Source: Streptomyces daqingensis (GTDB lineage Bacteria; Actinomycetota; Actinomycetes; Streptomycetales; Streptomycetaceae). From it: a stretch of 49,352 nt of DNA. Position numbers and translations under genes: made by a program. The notes under the pieces were generated by a model. It did not search any database. It was not told the origin of the DNA and worked only from the letters and a program-made list of their open reading frames with translations. Positions 24,676 to 32,471 of this stretch are shown in pieces. Position 1 is the first letter of the stretch. Each line of letters begins with the position of its first letter. The stretch lies in NCBI RefSeq assembly GCF_014645895.1, contig NZ_BMMP01000029.1:1-49352 (forward strand). Reading direction: 5' to 3'.

Positions 24676-25217
24676 ACCAGTCCCCTCTCACTCAGCAGCG
24701 CCCGCAGCGCCGCGGCGGATTCCTCCACGCCCTGCCGGTGGGCCTCGATCCGCAGATCGGGCTCTTCGGGGGCCTCGTACGGGTCGTCCACGCCGGTCAG
24801 TCCGGAGATCTCCCCGGACGCCTGCCGCGCGTACAGACCCTTCACGTCACGCTCGGAGCAGACCTCCACCGGCGTGGCGACGTGCACCTCCAAGTAGCCG
24901 GTGCCGGCCGCCTGATGGCGCTTGCGCACCGCCTCGCGGCTGTCGGCGTACGGTGCGATGACCGGCACCAGGACGATGACGCCGTGCGACGCGAGCAGCT
25001 CGGCGACGAAACCGATCCGCTGGACGTTCAGGTCGCGGTCCTCGCGGGAGAAGCCGAGCCCCGCCGAGAGGAACGTGCGGATCTCGTCGCCGTCCAGCAC
25101 CTCCACGCGGCGGCCCGCCGCGCGCAGCTGCCCGGCGAGCACGCCCGCGATGGTGGTCTTGCCCGCGCTGGGCAGGCCCGTCAGCCAGACGGTCGCGCCC
25201 TCGGCCGTTCCGTTCAT
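24672..25217 (-). CDS. cysC: Adenylyl-sulfate kinase CysC
   Basis: The product is 181 aa. The P-loop GLPSAGKT is at residues 14-21, then DGDEIRTFLSAGLGFSREDRDLNVQRIGF, and TPVEVCSERDVKGLYARQASGEI with GVDDPYEAPEEPDL, the conserved APS kinase sequence. It phosphorylates APS to PAPS. The next gene upstream encodes an APS-type reductase that would not need PAPS, so this kinase may serve sulfotransferases rather than assimilation. The ATG at 25217 has gggagcgggag just upstream. Confidence 0.96.
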   Translation of the reverse strand: MNGTAEGATVWLTGLPSAGKTTIAGVLAGQLRAAGRRVEVLDGDEIRTFLSAGLGFSREDRDLNVQRIGFVAELLASHGVIVLVPVIAPYADSREAVRKRHQAAGTGYLEVHVATPVEVCSERDVKGLYARQASGEISGLTGVDDPYEAPEEPDLRIEAHRQGVEESAAALRALLSERGLV

Positions 25218-25258
25218 CTCCCGCTCCCTGTCCTCGAGCCGGGTCTCCGCGTCCGCGC

Positions 25259-25966
25259 TCACAGATGGATCCCGCACTCGCTCTTGCCCGTACCGGACCA
25301 GCGTCCGGCGCGGGCGTCCTCGCCCTCGAGGACGCGCCGCGTGCACGGGGCGCAGCCGACGGACGCGTATCCGTCCGAGAGCAGAGGGTTGGTGAGCACA
25401 CCGTGCTCGGTGACGTAGGAGTCGACGTCGTCCTGCGTCCAGCGGGCGATGGGGGAGACCTTGACCTTCCCGCGCCGCTGGTCCCAGCCGACGACGGGAG
25501 TTCCCGCGCGGGCCGGCGACTCGTCGCGGCGCAGGCCCGTCGCCCACGCGTCGAACTCCCGCAGCCCCTCCTCCAGCGGCGCGACCTTGCGCATCGCGCA
25601 GCACAGGTCGGGGTCGCGGTCGTGCAGCTTCGGGCCGTGCTCCGAGTCCTGCTCGGCGACGGACCGGCGCGGCGTCAGCGTGACGACCTCGACGTCCATG
25701 ACGGCGGCGACGGCGTCCCGCGTTCCGATGGTCTCCGGGAAGTGGTAGCCCGTGTCGAGGAACACCACCTGCACACCCGGCATCACCCGCGAGGCCAGGT
25801 GCGCCACCACGGCGTCCTCCATGGACGAGGTGACGCAGAAGCGGCGTCCGAAGGCCCCGGCGGCCCAGCGCAGGATCTCCAGCGCCGGCGCGTCCTCCAG
25901 CTCGCGTCCCGCTTCCAGCGCGAGCTGCCGCAGCTGTGCCGCGGAGTGCCGCTGAGCGGTGGTCAT
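25259..25966 (-). CDS. cysH: Adenylyl-sulfate (APS) reductase, 4Fe-4S type
   Basis: The product is 235 aa. It reduces APS to sulfite. Four cysteines in the CC...CxxC pattern (C122, C123, C205, C208) bind a 4Fe-4S cluster and mark the enzyme as APS rather than PAPS specific. The nucleophilic cysteine is C231 in the C-terminal ECGIHL. Other family segments are VTSSMEDAVVAHLAS and FLDTGYHFPETI. The ATG at 25966 overlaps the stop of the zinc-ribbon gene (ATGA), so the two are translationally coupled. Confidence 0.95.
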   Translation of the reverse strand: MTTAQRHSAAQLRQLALEAGRELEDAPALEILRWAAGAFGRRFCVTSSMEDAVVAHLASRVMPGVQVVFLDTGYHFPETIGTRDAVAAVMDVEVVTLTPRRSVAEQDSEHGPKLHDRDPDLCCAMRKVAPLEEGLREFDAWATGLRRDESPARAGTPVVGWDQRRGKVKVSPIARWTQDDVDSYVTEHGVLTNPLLSDGYASVGCAPCTRRVLEGEDARAGRWSGTGKSECGIHL

Positions 25967-26220
25967 CGCGTCACGCCCCCTTCCGGGTCCTGTCCGCCGT
26001 CGATGCCCGGGCCTCCCGGGCCGGAGGCGTCCGCCGGGCCGGCGGGGCTCCCCGGGGCCAGGCCGCGGGCCAGCAGCCCGAGGAACGCGAGCCGGAACGC
26101 CCGGTTGCAGGCGGCGCACTCCCACGCCGCGCCCTTGCCGCCCCCGGCCTCCGCGTCGGACGGACGCAGATCCTCGTCGCCGCAGTACGGGCAGTAGAAC
26201 GGTGCCGCTCGCTCGCTCAT
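25963..26220 (-). CDS. Small zinc-ribbon protein of the sulfur operon
   Basis: The product is 85 aa. It has two CxxC pairs, FYCPYCGDEDLRP near the N-terminus and WECAACNRAFRL about 25 residues later, which should bind one zinc as a ribbon. The rest is Gly/Pro-rich and probably disordered (GPGGPGIDGGQDPEGG). It sits between sulfite reductase and cysH and overlaps cysH by 4 nt, so it should be made with them. I recall small proteins of this kind at this operon position in other Streptomyces, with no function assigned. A role as a chaperone or redox partner of the Fe-S reductases is speculation from context. Confidence 0.8.
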   Translation of the reverse strand: MSERAAPFYCPYCGDEDLRPSDAEAGGGKGAAWECAACNRAFRLAFLGLLARGLAPGSPAGPADASGPGGPGIDGGQDPEGGVTR

Positions 26221-26240
26221 GGTGTCTCCGTCCCCCGCTC

Positions 26241-26338
26241 AGCCTCGGCACGCTCATACGCGTCGGCTTCCCTCGTCACTGCTCGCTCCTTCGTCGCTGC
26301 GCGGTTCCTCGGTCCAGCCGTCGCCGCGTGCCGAGGCT
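26241..26338. repeat. 12-bp inverted repeat between sulfite reductase and the zinc-ribbon gene
   Basis: agcctcggcacg (26241-26252) is the exact reverse complement of cgtgccgaggct (26327-26338), with 74 nt between. It fills most of the 121-bp gap inside the operon. As mRNA it would form a long stem-loop just after the sulfite reductase stop. That position suits differential mRNA stability or partial termination within the operon. Confidence 0.6.
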
Positions 26339-26341
26339 CGC

Positions 26342-28039
26342 TCACTTGAGGGCACCCTCTTCCGCGCGGGCCGCCCACTGGGCGAAGCGTTCACCGTCCT
26401 CGCGCTGCGCGCGGAAGTTGAGGAGCACCCGCTCGATGTAGTCGGGCAGTTCGCGGGCGGTGACCTTCAGGCCGCGCACCTTGCGGCCGAAGCCCGGCTC
26501 CATGCCGAGGGAGCCGCCGAGGTGCACCTGGTAGCCCTCGACCTGCTCGCCGTCCGAGTCGGTGACGAGCTGGCCCTTGAGGCCGATGTCGGCGACCTGG
26601 ATGCGGGCGCAGGAGTTGGGGCAGCCGTTGAGGTTGATCGTGACCGGCTCGTCGAAGTCCGGGAGCCTGCGCTCGAGTTCGTCGATGAGCGAGGAGCCGC
26701 GCGCCTTCGTCTCGACGATGGCCAGCTTGCAGAACTCGATTCCCGTGCAGGCCATCGTGCCCCGTCGGAAGACCGAGGGACGGGCGGTGAGGTCCAGCGC
26801 CTCCAGCGCGTCCGTGAGGGGCTGCACCTCGTCCTCGGTGACGTCGAGGACGATCATCTTCTGCTCGGCGGTCGTTCGGACGCGGTACGAGCCGTGCGAC
26901 TCGGCGAGGTCGGCGATCTTCGCCAGCGTCCCGCCGTCGACGCGGCCCACGCGCGGCGCGAAGCCGACGTAGTAGCGGCCGTCCTTCTGCTGGTGGACGC
27001 CGATGTGGTCGCGCCACTGCTGCACAGGCTTCTCCGGCGCGGGCCCGTCGGCCATCCTGCGCAGCAGGTACTCGTCCTCCAGCACCTGGCGGAACTTCTC
27101 GGGGCCCCAGTCGGCGACGAGGAACTTGATGCGGGCCCGGGTCCGCAGACGCCGGTAGCCGTAGTCGCGGAAGACGGAGACGATGCCCTCGTGCACGTCG
27201 GCGACCTCGTCGAGCGGCACCCAGGCGCCCAGCCTGACCCCGAGCTTGGGGTTGGTGGACAGACCGCCGCCGACCCACACGTCGAAGCCCGGGCCGTGGT
27301 CGGGGTGTTCCACGCCGACGAACGCGACGTCGTTGATCTCGTGGGCGACGTCGAGGAGGGGCGAACCGGAGACCGCGGTCTTGAACTTGCGGGGCAGGTT
27401 CGAGTACGCCGGATTGCCGATGACGCGGCGGTGGATCTCGTCGATGGCGGGCGTGCCGTCGATGATCTCGTCGGCGGCGATCCCGGCCACCGGCGAGCCG
27501 AGGATGACGCGCGGCGTGTCCCCGCACGCCTCCGTCGTGGACAGGCCGACGCCCTCCAGCCGCCGCCAGATCTCCGGCATGTCCTCGATGCGGATCCAGT
27601 GGAACTGGACGTTCTGCCGGTCGGTGATGTCGGCGGTGCCGCGCGCGAACTCCTGCGAGATCTCGCCGATGACGCGCAGCTGCCGGGTCGTCAGCTGCCC
27701 GCCGTCGATGCGGACGCGGAGCATGAAGTACTCGTCGTCCAGCTCCTCCGGCTCCAGGACGGCCGTCTTGCCGCCGCTGATGCCGGGCTTCCGCTGCGTG
27801 TAGAGGCCCCACCAGCGCATCCGTCCGCGCAGGTCCGCCCCGTCGATGGAGTCGAAGCCGCGGTGCGCGTAGATGGTCTCAATGCGTGTCCGCACGTTGA
27901 GACCGTCGTCGTCTTTCTTCGTCTGCTCGTTGCCGTTGAGCGGAGTGAAGTGCCCAGCGGCCCACTGCCCTTCGCCGCGGTGGCGGCCGGCTTTGCGCCG
28001 GCTCGGGGCGGAAGCGGGCTGCTTGGAGGTGTCAGCCAT
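26342..28039 (-). CDS. sir: Ferredoxin-dependent assimilatory sulfite reductase
   Basis: The product is 565 aa. It is a siroheme and 4Fe-4S enzyme reducing sulfite to sulfide. Two nitrite/sulfite reductase repeats are present. The cluster and siroheme ligands lie in MACTGIEFCKLAIVETK and NLNGCPNSCARIQ (C-x5-C and C-x3-C). Substrate-side basic segments include QNVQFHWIRIED. The ATG at 28039 has an aaggac-type ribosome site, and in-frame sequence upstream is low-complexity. It could in principle be a nitrite reductase, but the cysHCDN neighbours make sulfite the substrate. It leads the operon behind a 228-bp leader containing a leader peptide gene. Confidence 0.95.
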   Translation of the reverse strand: MADTSKQPASAPSRRKAGRHRGEGQWAAGHFTPLNGNEQTKKDDDGLNVRTRIETIYAHRGFDSIDGADLRGRMRWWGLYTQRKPGISGGKTAVLEPEELDDEYFMLRVRIDGGQLTTRQLRVIGEISQEFARGTADITDRQNVQFHWIRIEDMPEIWRRLEGVGLSTTEACGDTPRVILGSPVAGIAADEIIDGTPAIDEIHRRVIGNPAYSNLPRKFKTAVSGSPLLDVAHEINDVAFVGVEHPDHGPGFDVWVGGGLSTNPKLGVRLGAWVPLDEVADVHEGIVSVFRDYGYRRLRTRARIKFLVADWGPEKFRQVLEDEYLLRRMADGPAPEKPVQQWRDHIGVHQQKDGRYYVGFAPRVGRVDGGTLAKIADLAESHGSYRVRTTAEQKMIVLDVTEDEVQPLTDALEALDLTARPSVFRRGTMACTGIEFCKLAIVETKARGSSLIDELERRLPDFDEPVTINLNGCPNSCARIQVADIGLKGQLVTDSDGEQVEGYQVHLGGSLGMEPGFGRKVRGLKVTARELPDYIERVLLNFRAQREDGERFAQWAARAEEGALK

Positions 28040-28267
28040 GTTGGTCGTCCTTCGGGGCGTCCTTGGGGTTCCCGGTGCGGGCGCCGTGCCGGGGGCGCGG
28101 CCGGTCTCGGGAACGATCCTGGGCGGCGGGCGTCGCTCAGCAGTCCCTGACCTGCGCGTACGTCGATGACGTGCGGCCACGGGCAGGCAGGGCCGATGCG
28201 GTTCGAGCGGGGAGTGGGCGCGCCCGCGTCAGTGAGGGCGGCAGGTGTGTCGGCGGTGCTGGGACTG

Positions 28268-28351
28268 TCAGCCCGCCTGACAGATGGCGCTGGACATGCG
28301 GCCGAGGTCGACGTGGCGTCGACTCACCAAGGCGATTCCAGCGCGAGACAT
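28268..28351 (-). CDS. Leader peptide of the sulfate assimilation operon (27 aa)
   Basis: The ATG at 28351 and TGA at 28268-28270 enclose 27 codons. The product begins MSRAGIALVSRRHVDLGR and ends MSSAICQAG. I recognise the pattern from actinobacterial leader peptides found before sulfur-metabolism operons: SRRHVDL or RRHIDL, then SA-hydrophobic-C near the end. The near-terminal cysteine (C24) makes a Cys-charged-tRNA readout plausible. A GAGG ribosome site lies about 9 nt upstream. The sulfite reductase start is 228 nt downstream, leaving room for attenuator structures. Confidence 0.85.
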   Translation of the reverse strand: MSRAGIALVSRRHVDLGRMSSAICQAG

Positions 28352-28413
28352 GACGGAAGCCTCGCACGGCGCGGAACGGGCAGTCCACTGCCGTCCATAT
28401 CACGGACGTAATT

Positions 28414-28430
28414 GTCTCGCTCTATGAGAC
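28414..28430. promoter_or_regulatory. Operator-like inverted repeat upstream of the sulfur operon leader
   Basis: gtctc (28414-28418) and gagac (28426-28430) flank 7 bp. A second symmetric element, gtccatatcacggac, lies at 28393-28407. Both are in the 92-bp A/T-enriched spacer between the leader peptide gene and the upstream GNAT gene. The operon promoter should be here, so one or both may bind a sulfur regulator. No specific factor can be named. Confidence 0.4.
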
Positions 28431-28443
28431 GAGGTGTCGCCGC

Positions 28444-29148
28444 TCACATATCCGCAGGTCGGGACCCCTGCGACGGCTCCCGTCGGTCCGGGCGCGGCAC
28501 CAGGGGAGCTGCTGGGGCCGGGCCCTGACCCGCGGACGCGGGTGTTGCCGACGCGTTCGCTGCGGGCGCGGCCGGCTCCTGCGCGACTTCCTTGGCGAAG
28601 ATGCGGAACCCCCGCCGCTGGTAGTTGCGCAGCGCGTGCGGCCCGTCCTTTGTGCAGGTGTGCAGCCACACGCGGTTCGTCGGCTCCCTGTCCGGCCAGC
28701 GCTCCGCCATGTCCCAGGCCCGCGCGGCCCCGAACCCGAGGAGGTGCGCGCCGATGCGGCGCCCACGGAAGGCCGGCAGCAGCCCGAAGTAGCTGATCTC
28801 CACGGCCCGGCCCGGACGCGTGGCACGCGCGGAGGTGTCCGGGCTCGCACCGTCGAGTTCCATGAATCCCGCGGGGGTGCCCCGCTCGTAGGCGACCCAC
28901 GTCTCGACGCCCGGACGCTCCAGCCACTCCTGCCACCGCGCGCCGGGCCACGGCAGCCGGTCCGTCCACTCGACGTCCGCTCCGACGGACGCGTAGAGGA
29001 AGCGGCTGAACTCGGCGCTCGGCACCTGCGCCCGCACGATCCGGACGCCGGCCGAGGGTTCGGGCCCCGGGGCCTCCCGCAGGTCGCCGGGCGCGGTCTG
29101 CTCCAGGTACCAGGTGGTGACCGTCCTCATTCCCGGGTCGACGGTCAT
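28444..29148 (-). CDS. GNAT-family N-acetyltransferase
   Basis: The product is 234 aa. The GNAT core includes ETWVAYERGTPAGFMELDG, motif A in VEISYFGLLPAFRGRRIGAHLL, and VWLHTCTKDGPHALRNYQRRGFRIF, which is typical of motif B. The C-terminal 40 residues are Ala/Pro-rich and probably disordered. The ATG at 29148 overlaps the stop of the ABC-class ATPase gene (ATGA), so the two are translationally coupled and probably act in a common process. The acceptor substrate is unknown. Confidence 0.85.
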   Translation of the reverse strand: MTVDPGMRTVTTWYLEQTAPGDLREAPGPEPSAGVRIVRAQVPSAEFSRFLYASVGADVEWTDRLPWPGARWQEWLERPGVETWVAYERGTPAGFMELDGASPDTSARATRPGRAVEISYFGLLPAFRGRRIGAHLLGFGAARAWDMAERWPDREPTNRVWLHTCTKDGPHALRNYQRRGFRIFAKEVAQEPAAPAANASATPASAGQGPAPAAPLVPRPDRREPSQGSRPADM

Positions 29149-30887
29149 GCGCCCGCCCCGTTCCCGGCCGGCAGCGGGGACTGGCGGTGGACGCGCATGC
29201 CGCGGAGGCGGTTGAGGGCGGCGGCCGTCTCGAAGCGGCGCGGGACGGCGAAGTCCTCGTCCCGCACCGCCAGCAACGACTCCGCCCCGCGTGCCAGGTC
29301 CCGGTCGAGCAGGTCCAGCGCCTCGGCGAGGGTGCGCTCGCCGTCCACGTGGCCGCGGCGCACCATGATTTCCAGGGCGAGGCCGATGCCCGTCACCTGC
29401 CGGGAGTCGGTGATCTGCTCCACGGACCGCAGGTCCACCTCGTGCTCGCCGAACGTCAGCGCGTCCTCTCCGCGGGAGCGTACGCGCCTGCGTCCGCGCG
29501 ACTCGGCCTCCAGGGAGGACGGTTCGGGGACCCGGTGCACGACAGCAGGGAACGACTCGGCCTCCGCGTGCCGCCCCGTCGGCACGGAAGCCACCTCGCG
29601 GGCGCGCGCCGTGACGTCCGAGGGACGGTAGGCGTCCATCATCAGCACCCGGTCCGCGACCTCCAGGTAGTCGCCGGAGCCGCCCATGACGAGCACCGTC
29701 GAGACGCCGTGGTCGCGGTGGAGTGAGCGTACGGAGTCCACGAAGGGGGTCAGCGGCTCGCGGTCCTTCGCCACCAGCGCCTGCATGCGGGCGTCGCGGA
29801 TCATCAGGTTCGTGGCGGCGGTGTCCTCGTCGATGAGCAGCACCCGCGCACCCGCCTCGACGGCCTCGCAGAGCGACGCCGCCTGCGAGGTGGAGCCCGA
29901 GGCGTTGTCCGTGGAGAAGTCCGTGGTGTCCGAGCCGTCGGGCAGGTGGTCGACGAAGGCGTGCACGTCGACCCGCTCGACCCGTCGCCCGTCCTCGGCC
30001 CGCAGCTTCACCGTCTCGGGCCGTGAGACGACGCGTTCGCGGCCGTCTCCCGGTACGTGGTCCCAGACGCCCGTCTCCAGCGCGCGCAGCAGCGTGGACT
30101 TGCCGTGGAAGCCGCCGCCGACGACCAGGCTCACGCCCTCCGGCAGGCCCATGCCGGTGACGGTGCCCGCGTGCGGCAGCTCCACCGTCACCCGCAGGTT
30201 CTCCGGCGAGAGGAACGGCACGACTCCGGGGCCGCTCGCCGGGCGGTCGTCGACGCCGCTGCCGCGCGGCAGCACCGCGCCGTCGGCGACGAACGCCACC
30301 AGGCCCAGCCCGGGCAGGGCCGCGCGCAGTGCGTCGGAGTCCTCGACCGTCTCCACGAACTCCCGTACGGCCGCCGCGTCCAGAGCCCCGTAGCGCAGTG
30401 CGCGCTCCGCCACGCGGGGCACGGTGCGGCGCATCAGGCGCTGCGCGTAGCGGGCGTCGATGCGGCGGCCCTTGCCCGGCAGGGCCAGGCCGAAGCGGAG
30501 CGTCACACCGCCGTCGGCGCCGACCGTGCAGGAGCTGCGGTCCAGCACCTCCTGGCCGCCCGCGTCGACGCGCAGCGACTTCTCGCCGTGCGCGGCCTCG
30601 GCGGCGCGCCGGGCAAGGAAGCTCGCCAGCGCCCGGCGGCGCACGGGCGTCGCCCACAGCTCCGCGGGGAACGCGGCGGCATCCGGCGGCAGGTGGAGGG
30701 CGGCCCGCGCCGGCGGAGCGAAGGGGTCTGCCTGGGCCCGTACCAGCCGCAGCGTCGCGCCGGACCGGCCGTCACCGGGCAGTCTCCAGGTGCCGACCAG
30801 ACCTTTGTAGCGGCCGTACGGCGCGCCTTCGAGGCGTCCGAGCTGCTCCTCCAGGCCCTCGCGCGGGGCGGCCTGCTCCCGTGGCAC
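29145..30887 (-). CDS. Predicted ABC-class P-loop ATPase (PF09818-type)
   Basis: The product is 580 aa. It matches the family of predicted ABC-class ATPases: an N-terminal region LEGAPYGRYKGLVGTW, Walker A-like GGGFHGKSTLLRALE, signature-like DNASGSTSQAASL, Walker B LLIDEDTAATNLMIRD, and VLVMGGSGDYLEVADRVL. It has no membrane segments, so it is a soluble ATPase rather than a transporter subunit. Its function is unknown. The GTG at 30887 is chosen for the ribosome site ggaagga 9 nt upstream. A minus-strand TATCGT near 30931-30926 could be the -10. It is coupled to the downstream GNAT gene. Confidence 0.85.
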   Translation of the reverse strand: MPREQAAPREGLEEQLGRLEGAPYGRYKGLVGTWRLPGDGRSGATLRLVRAQADPFAPPARAALHLPPDAAAFPAELWATPVRRRALASFLARRAAEAAHGEKSLRVDAGGQEVLDRSSCTVGADGGVTLRFGLALPGKGRRIDARYAQRLMRRTVPRVAERALRYGALDAAAVREFVETVEDSDALRAALPGLGLVAFVADGAVLPRGSGVDDRPASGPGVVPFLSPENLRVTVELPHAGTVTGMGLPEGVSLVVGGGFHGKSTLLRALETGVWDHVPGDGRERVVSRPETVKLRAEDGRRVERVDVHAFVDHLPDGSDTTDFSTDNASGSTSQAASLCEAVEAGARVLLIDEDTAATNLMIRDARMQALVAKDREPLTPFVDSVRSLHRDHGVSTVLVMGGSGDYLEVADRVLMMDAYRPSDVTARAREVASVPTGRHAEAESFPAVVHRVPEPSSLEAESRGRRRVRSRGEDALTFGEHEVDLRSVEQITDSRQVTGIGLALEIMVRRGHVDGERTLAEALDLLDRDLARGAESLLAVRDEDFAVPRRFETAAALNRLRGMRVHRQSPLPAGNGAGA

Positions 30888-31065
30888 TGAGTGAGTTCCT
30901 TCCGCCGGGGGGCTTCTGCGACGGGACGATACATAACGCCCGCGAGGGCGCGGACCTGGGGCGACCGGTACCCGGCCGCGCCGCACCGGCGCGGCGGCTT
31001 CCGCCTCCGCTGCCCGGGGCCGCACCGGGCGTGCCCGTTCCCTGCCCGTTGCGGGCGGCCCGTCG

Positions 31066-31094
31066 TTGACAGGGAAACGGGCGGCTGCTGGACT
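31066..31094 (+). promoter_or_regulatory. Candidate promoter of the PfkB kinase gene
   Basis: TTGACA (31066-31071) and TGGACT (31089-31094) are 17 bp apart, 88 bp before the ATG. The -35 is a perfect consensus, unusual in such GC-rich sequence. Confidence 0.5.
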
Positions 31095-31181
31095 CCAGCG
31101 CGGGTCGCGGCGGCTGCCGCCCGCCCCCTGCCGCACCGGCCCGGTCCGTCCACTCCACCACCCCACCGTGAGGTCCCGAGC

Positions 31182-32168
31182 ATGCCCGTGTACGAGCCGT
31201 CCGCACCGACTTCCCCCGCCGAGGGCGCCGCGCCCGTCGCGGTGCTCGGGGAGTGCGTCGCCGACGCCTTCGTGCGGGCACCGTCCGCGAGCGCGGGCAC
31301 GCCCGCCATCGGGCTGGACGTACTCCCCGGCGGCGGCCCCGCCAACACGGCGGTCGCCCTGGCGCGGCTCGGCACGCCCACCCGATTCCTCGGACGGCTC
31401 TCCTCCGACGTCTTCGGCCGTCTCTTCCGCGACCATCTCGCCGCCTCGGGCGTCGACTTGAGCCGGACGGTCGCCGCGAGCGAGCCGAGCACCCTCGCCG
31501 TGGCCGACCTCGACGACGACGGACGGGCCGACTACTCGTTCCACGCGGAGAACACCGCCGACTGGCAGTGGACTCCGCGGGAGCTCGCCGCCGCCTCCGG
31601 CGGCCCCCTCTCCTGCCTGCACACGGGTTCGCTGGCGCTGGTGCGGACGCCGGGCGGCCCGGCCGTCGAGGAGCTGCTGGAGGACGCGGCCACCCGCGCC
31701 ACCGTCTCCGTCGACCCCAACGTGCGCCCGCTCCTCGTCGAACCCGCCGTCTACCGGGCCGCGCTGCCGCGCTGGTGCGCCGCCGCGGACATCCTGCGGC
31801 TCTCCGACGACGACCTCGCCCACCTCATGCCCGAGGGCGCCTCCCCGGAGGCGGCGGCGGACATCTTCCACCGGGACGGCGTGCCCCTCGTCGTCGTCAC
31901 CCTCGGCGCAGGCGGCGTCTTCGCGTCCCTCGGCGGGGAGCGGCTGCGGGTTCCCGCCCCTCAGGTGGACGTCGTCGACTCCGTGGGTGCGGGCGACACC
32001 TTCATGGCCGGATTCCTGCACTCGCTGCACGGCGCGGGGGCACTGGGCGGCCGCCTGGACGGCCTCCGTCCCGGCCAGGTCAAGGACGCGATGGCGTTCG
32101 GCGCCCGCGTGGCGGCGGCGGTCTGCGCGGTGCGCGGCGCGAACCCGCCCTGGGCGAGCGAGCTGTAG
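31182..32168 (+). CDS. PfkB-family carbohydrate kinase
   Basis: The product is 328 aa of the ribokinase fold: PVAVLGECVADAFVR at the start, LPGGGPANTAVALARLGTPTRFLGRLSSD for sugar binding, DPNVRPLL, VVTLGAGGVF, and the PfkB signature DSVGAGDTFMAGFLH with the catalytic aspartate. The sequence is closest in style to bacterial fructokinases, but the sugar cannot be fixed from sequence. It has a short GAGG ribosome site (gtgaggtcccgagc before the ATG). It stands alone, with no sugar transporter or glycosidase beside it. Confidence 0.92.
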   Translation: MPVYEPSAPTSPAEGAAPVAVLGECVADAFVRAPSASAGTPAIGLDVLPGGGPANTAVALARLGTPTRFLGRLSSDVFGRLFRDHLAASGVDLSRTVAASEPSTLAVADLDDDGRADYSFHAENTADWQWTPRELAAASGGPLSCLHTGSLALVRTPGGPAVEELLEDAATRATVSVDPNVRPLLVEPAVYRAALPRWCAAADILRLSDDDLAHLMPEGASPEAAADIFHRDGVPLVVVTLGAGGVFASLGGERLRVPAPQVDVVDSVGAGDTFMAGFLHSLHGAGALGGRLDGLRPGQVKDAMAFGARVAAAVCAVRGANPPWASEL

Positions 32169-32471
32169 CGGTACTTTTCCCGCCGCTTCCGCTGCCTTGT
32201 GCCTCTTTGTTCCTGGTGGGACGCATTCGGGACGCGAGCAGGCGCCCGCACCTTCAAGACTTCTCCGGGGTAATGCCAAGCGCTGGCAAGTTCTCCGTCC
32301 GGGCTGCCAAATTAGCCAACCCGTTCACCCTCTCGGCGTACGCTGCCCGCGCAGGCGGCTCCAGTGATCGAACTGGGCCCGCCGCAGGCCGTACACCGGC
32401 GGCCGGCCCCCGTTCCCCCAGAACCGGGCCCGCCGTGTCACCACAGAAGTTCGCAAGGAAGGACCTCCGGG
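32169..32471. other. Intergenic region before the sulfatase-like gene
   Basis: Contains the inverted repeat tgcca-agcgc-tggca at 32274-32288 and an A/T-rich segment (gccaaattagccaa, about 32308-32321) where a promoter may lie. A single gttcacc occurs at 32325. No second copy at the 11-bp period required of a PhoP box is present. No RNA gene or ORF is supported. Confidence 0.4.

Noticed and set aside
31182..32279. Minus-strand open frame that continues from the ABC-class ATPase gene across the PfkB gene
   Set aside because: The PfkB signature on the plus strand is decisive. The ATPase has a good ribosome site and family start at 30887, so the extension is an artefact.
32325..32331. gttcacc resembling half of a PhoP box before the sulfatase-like gene
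   Set aside because: PhoP boxes need at least two copies at an 11-bp period; neighbouring positions do not match.
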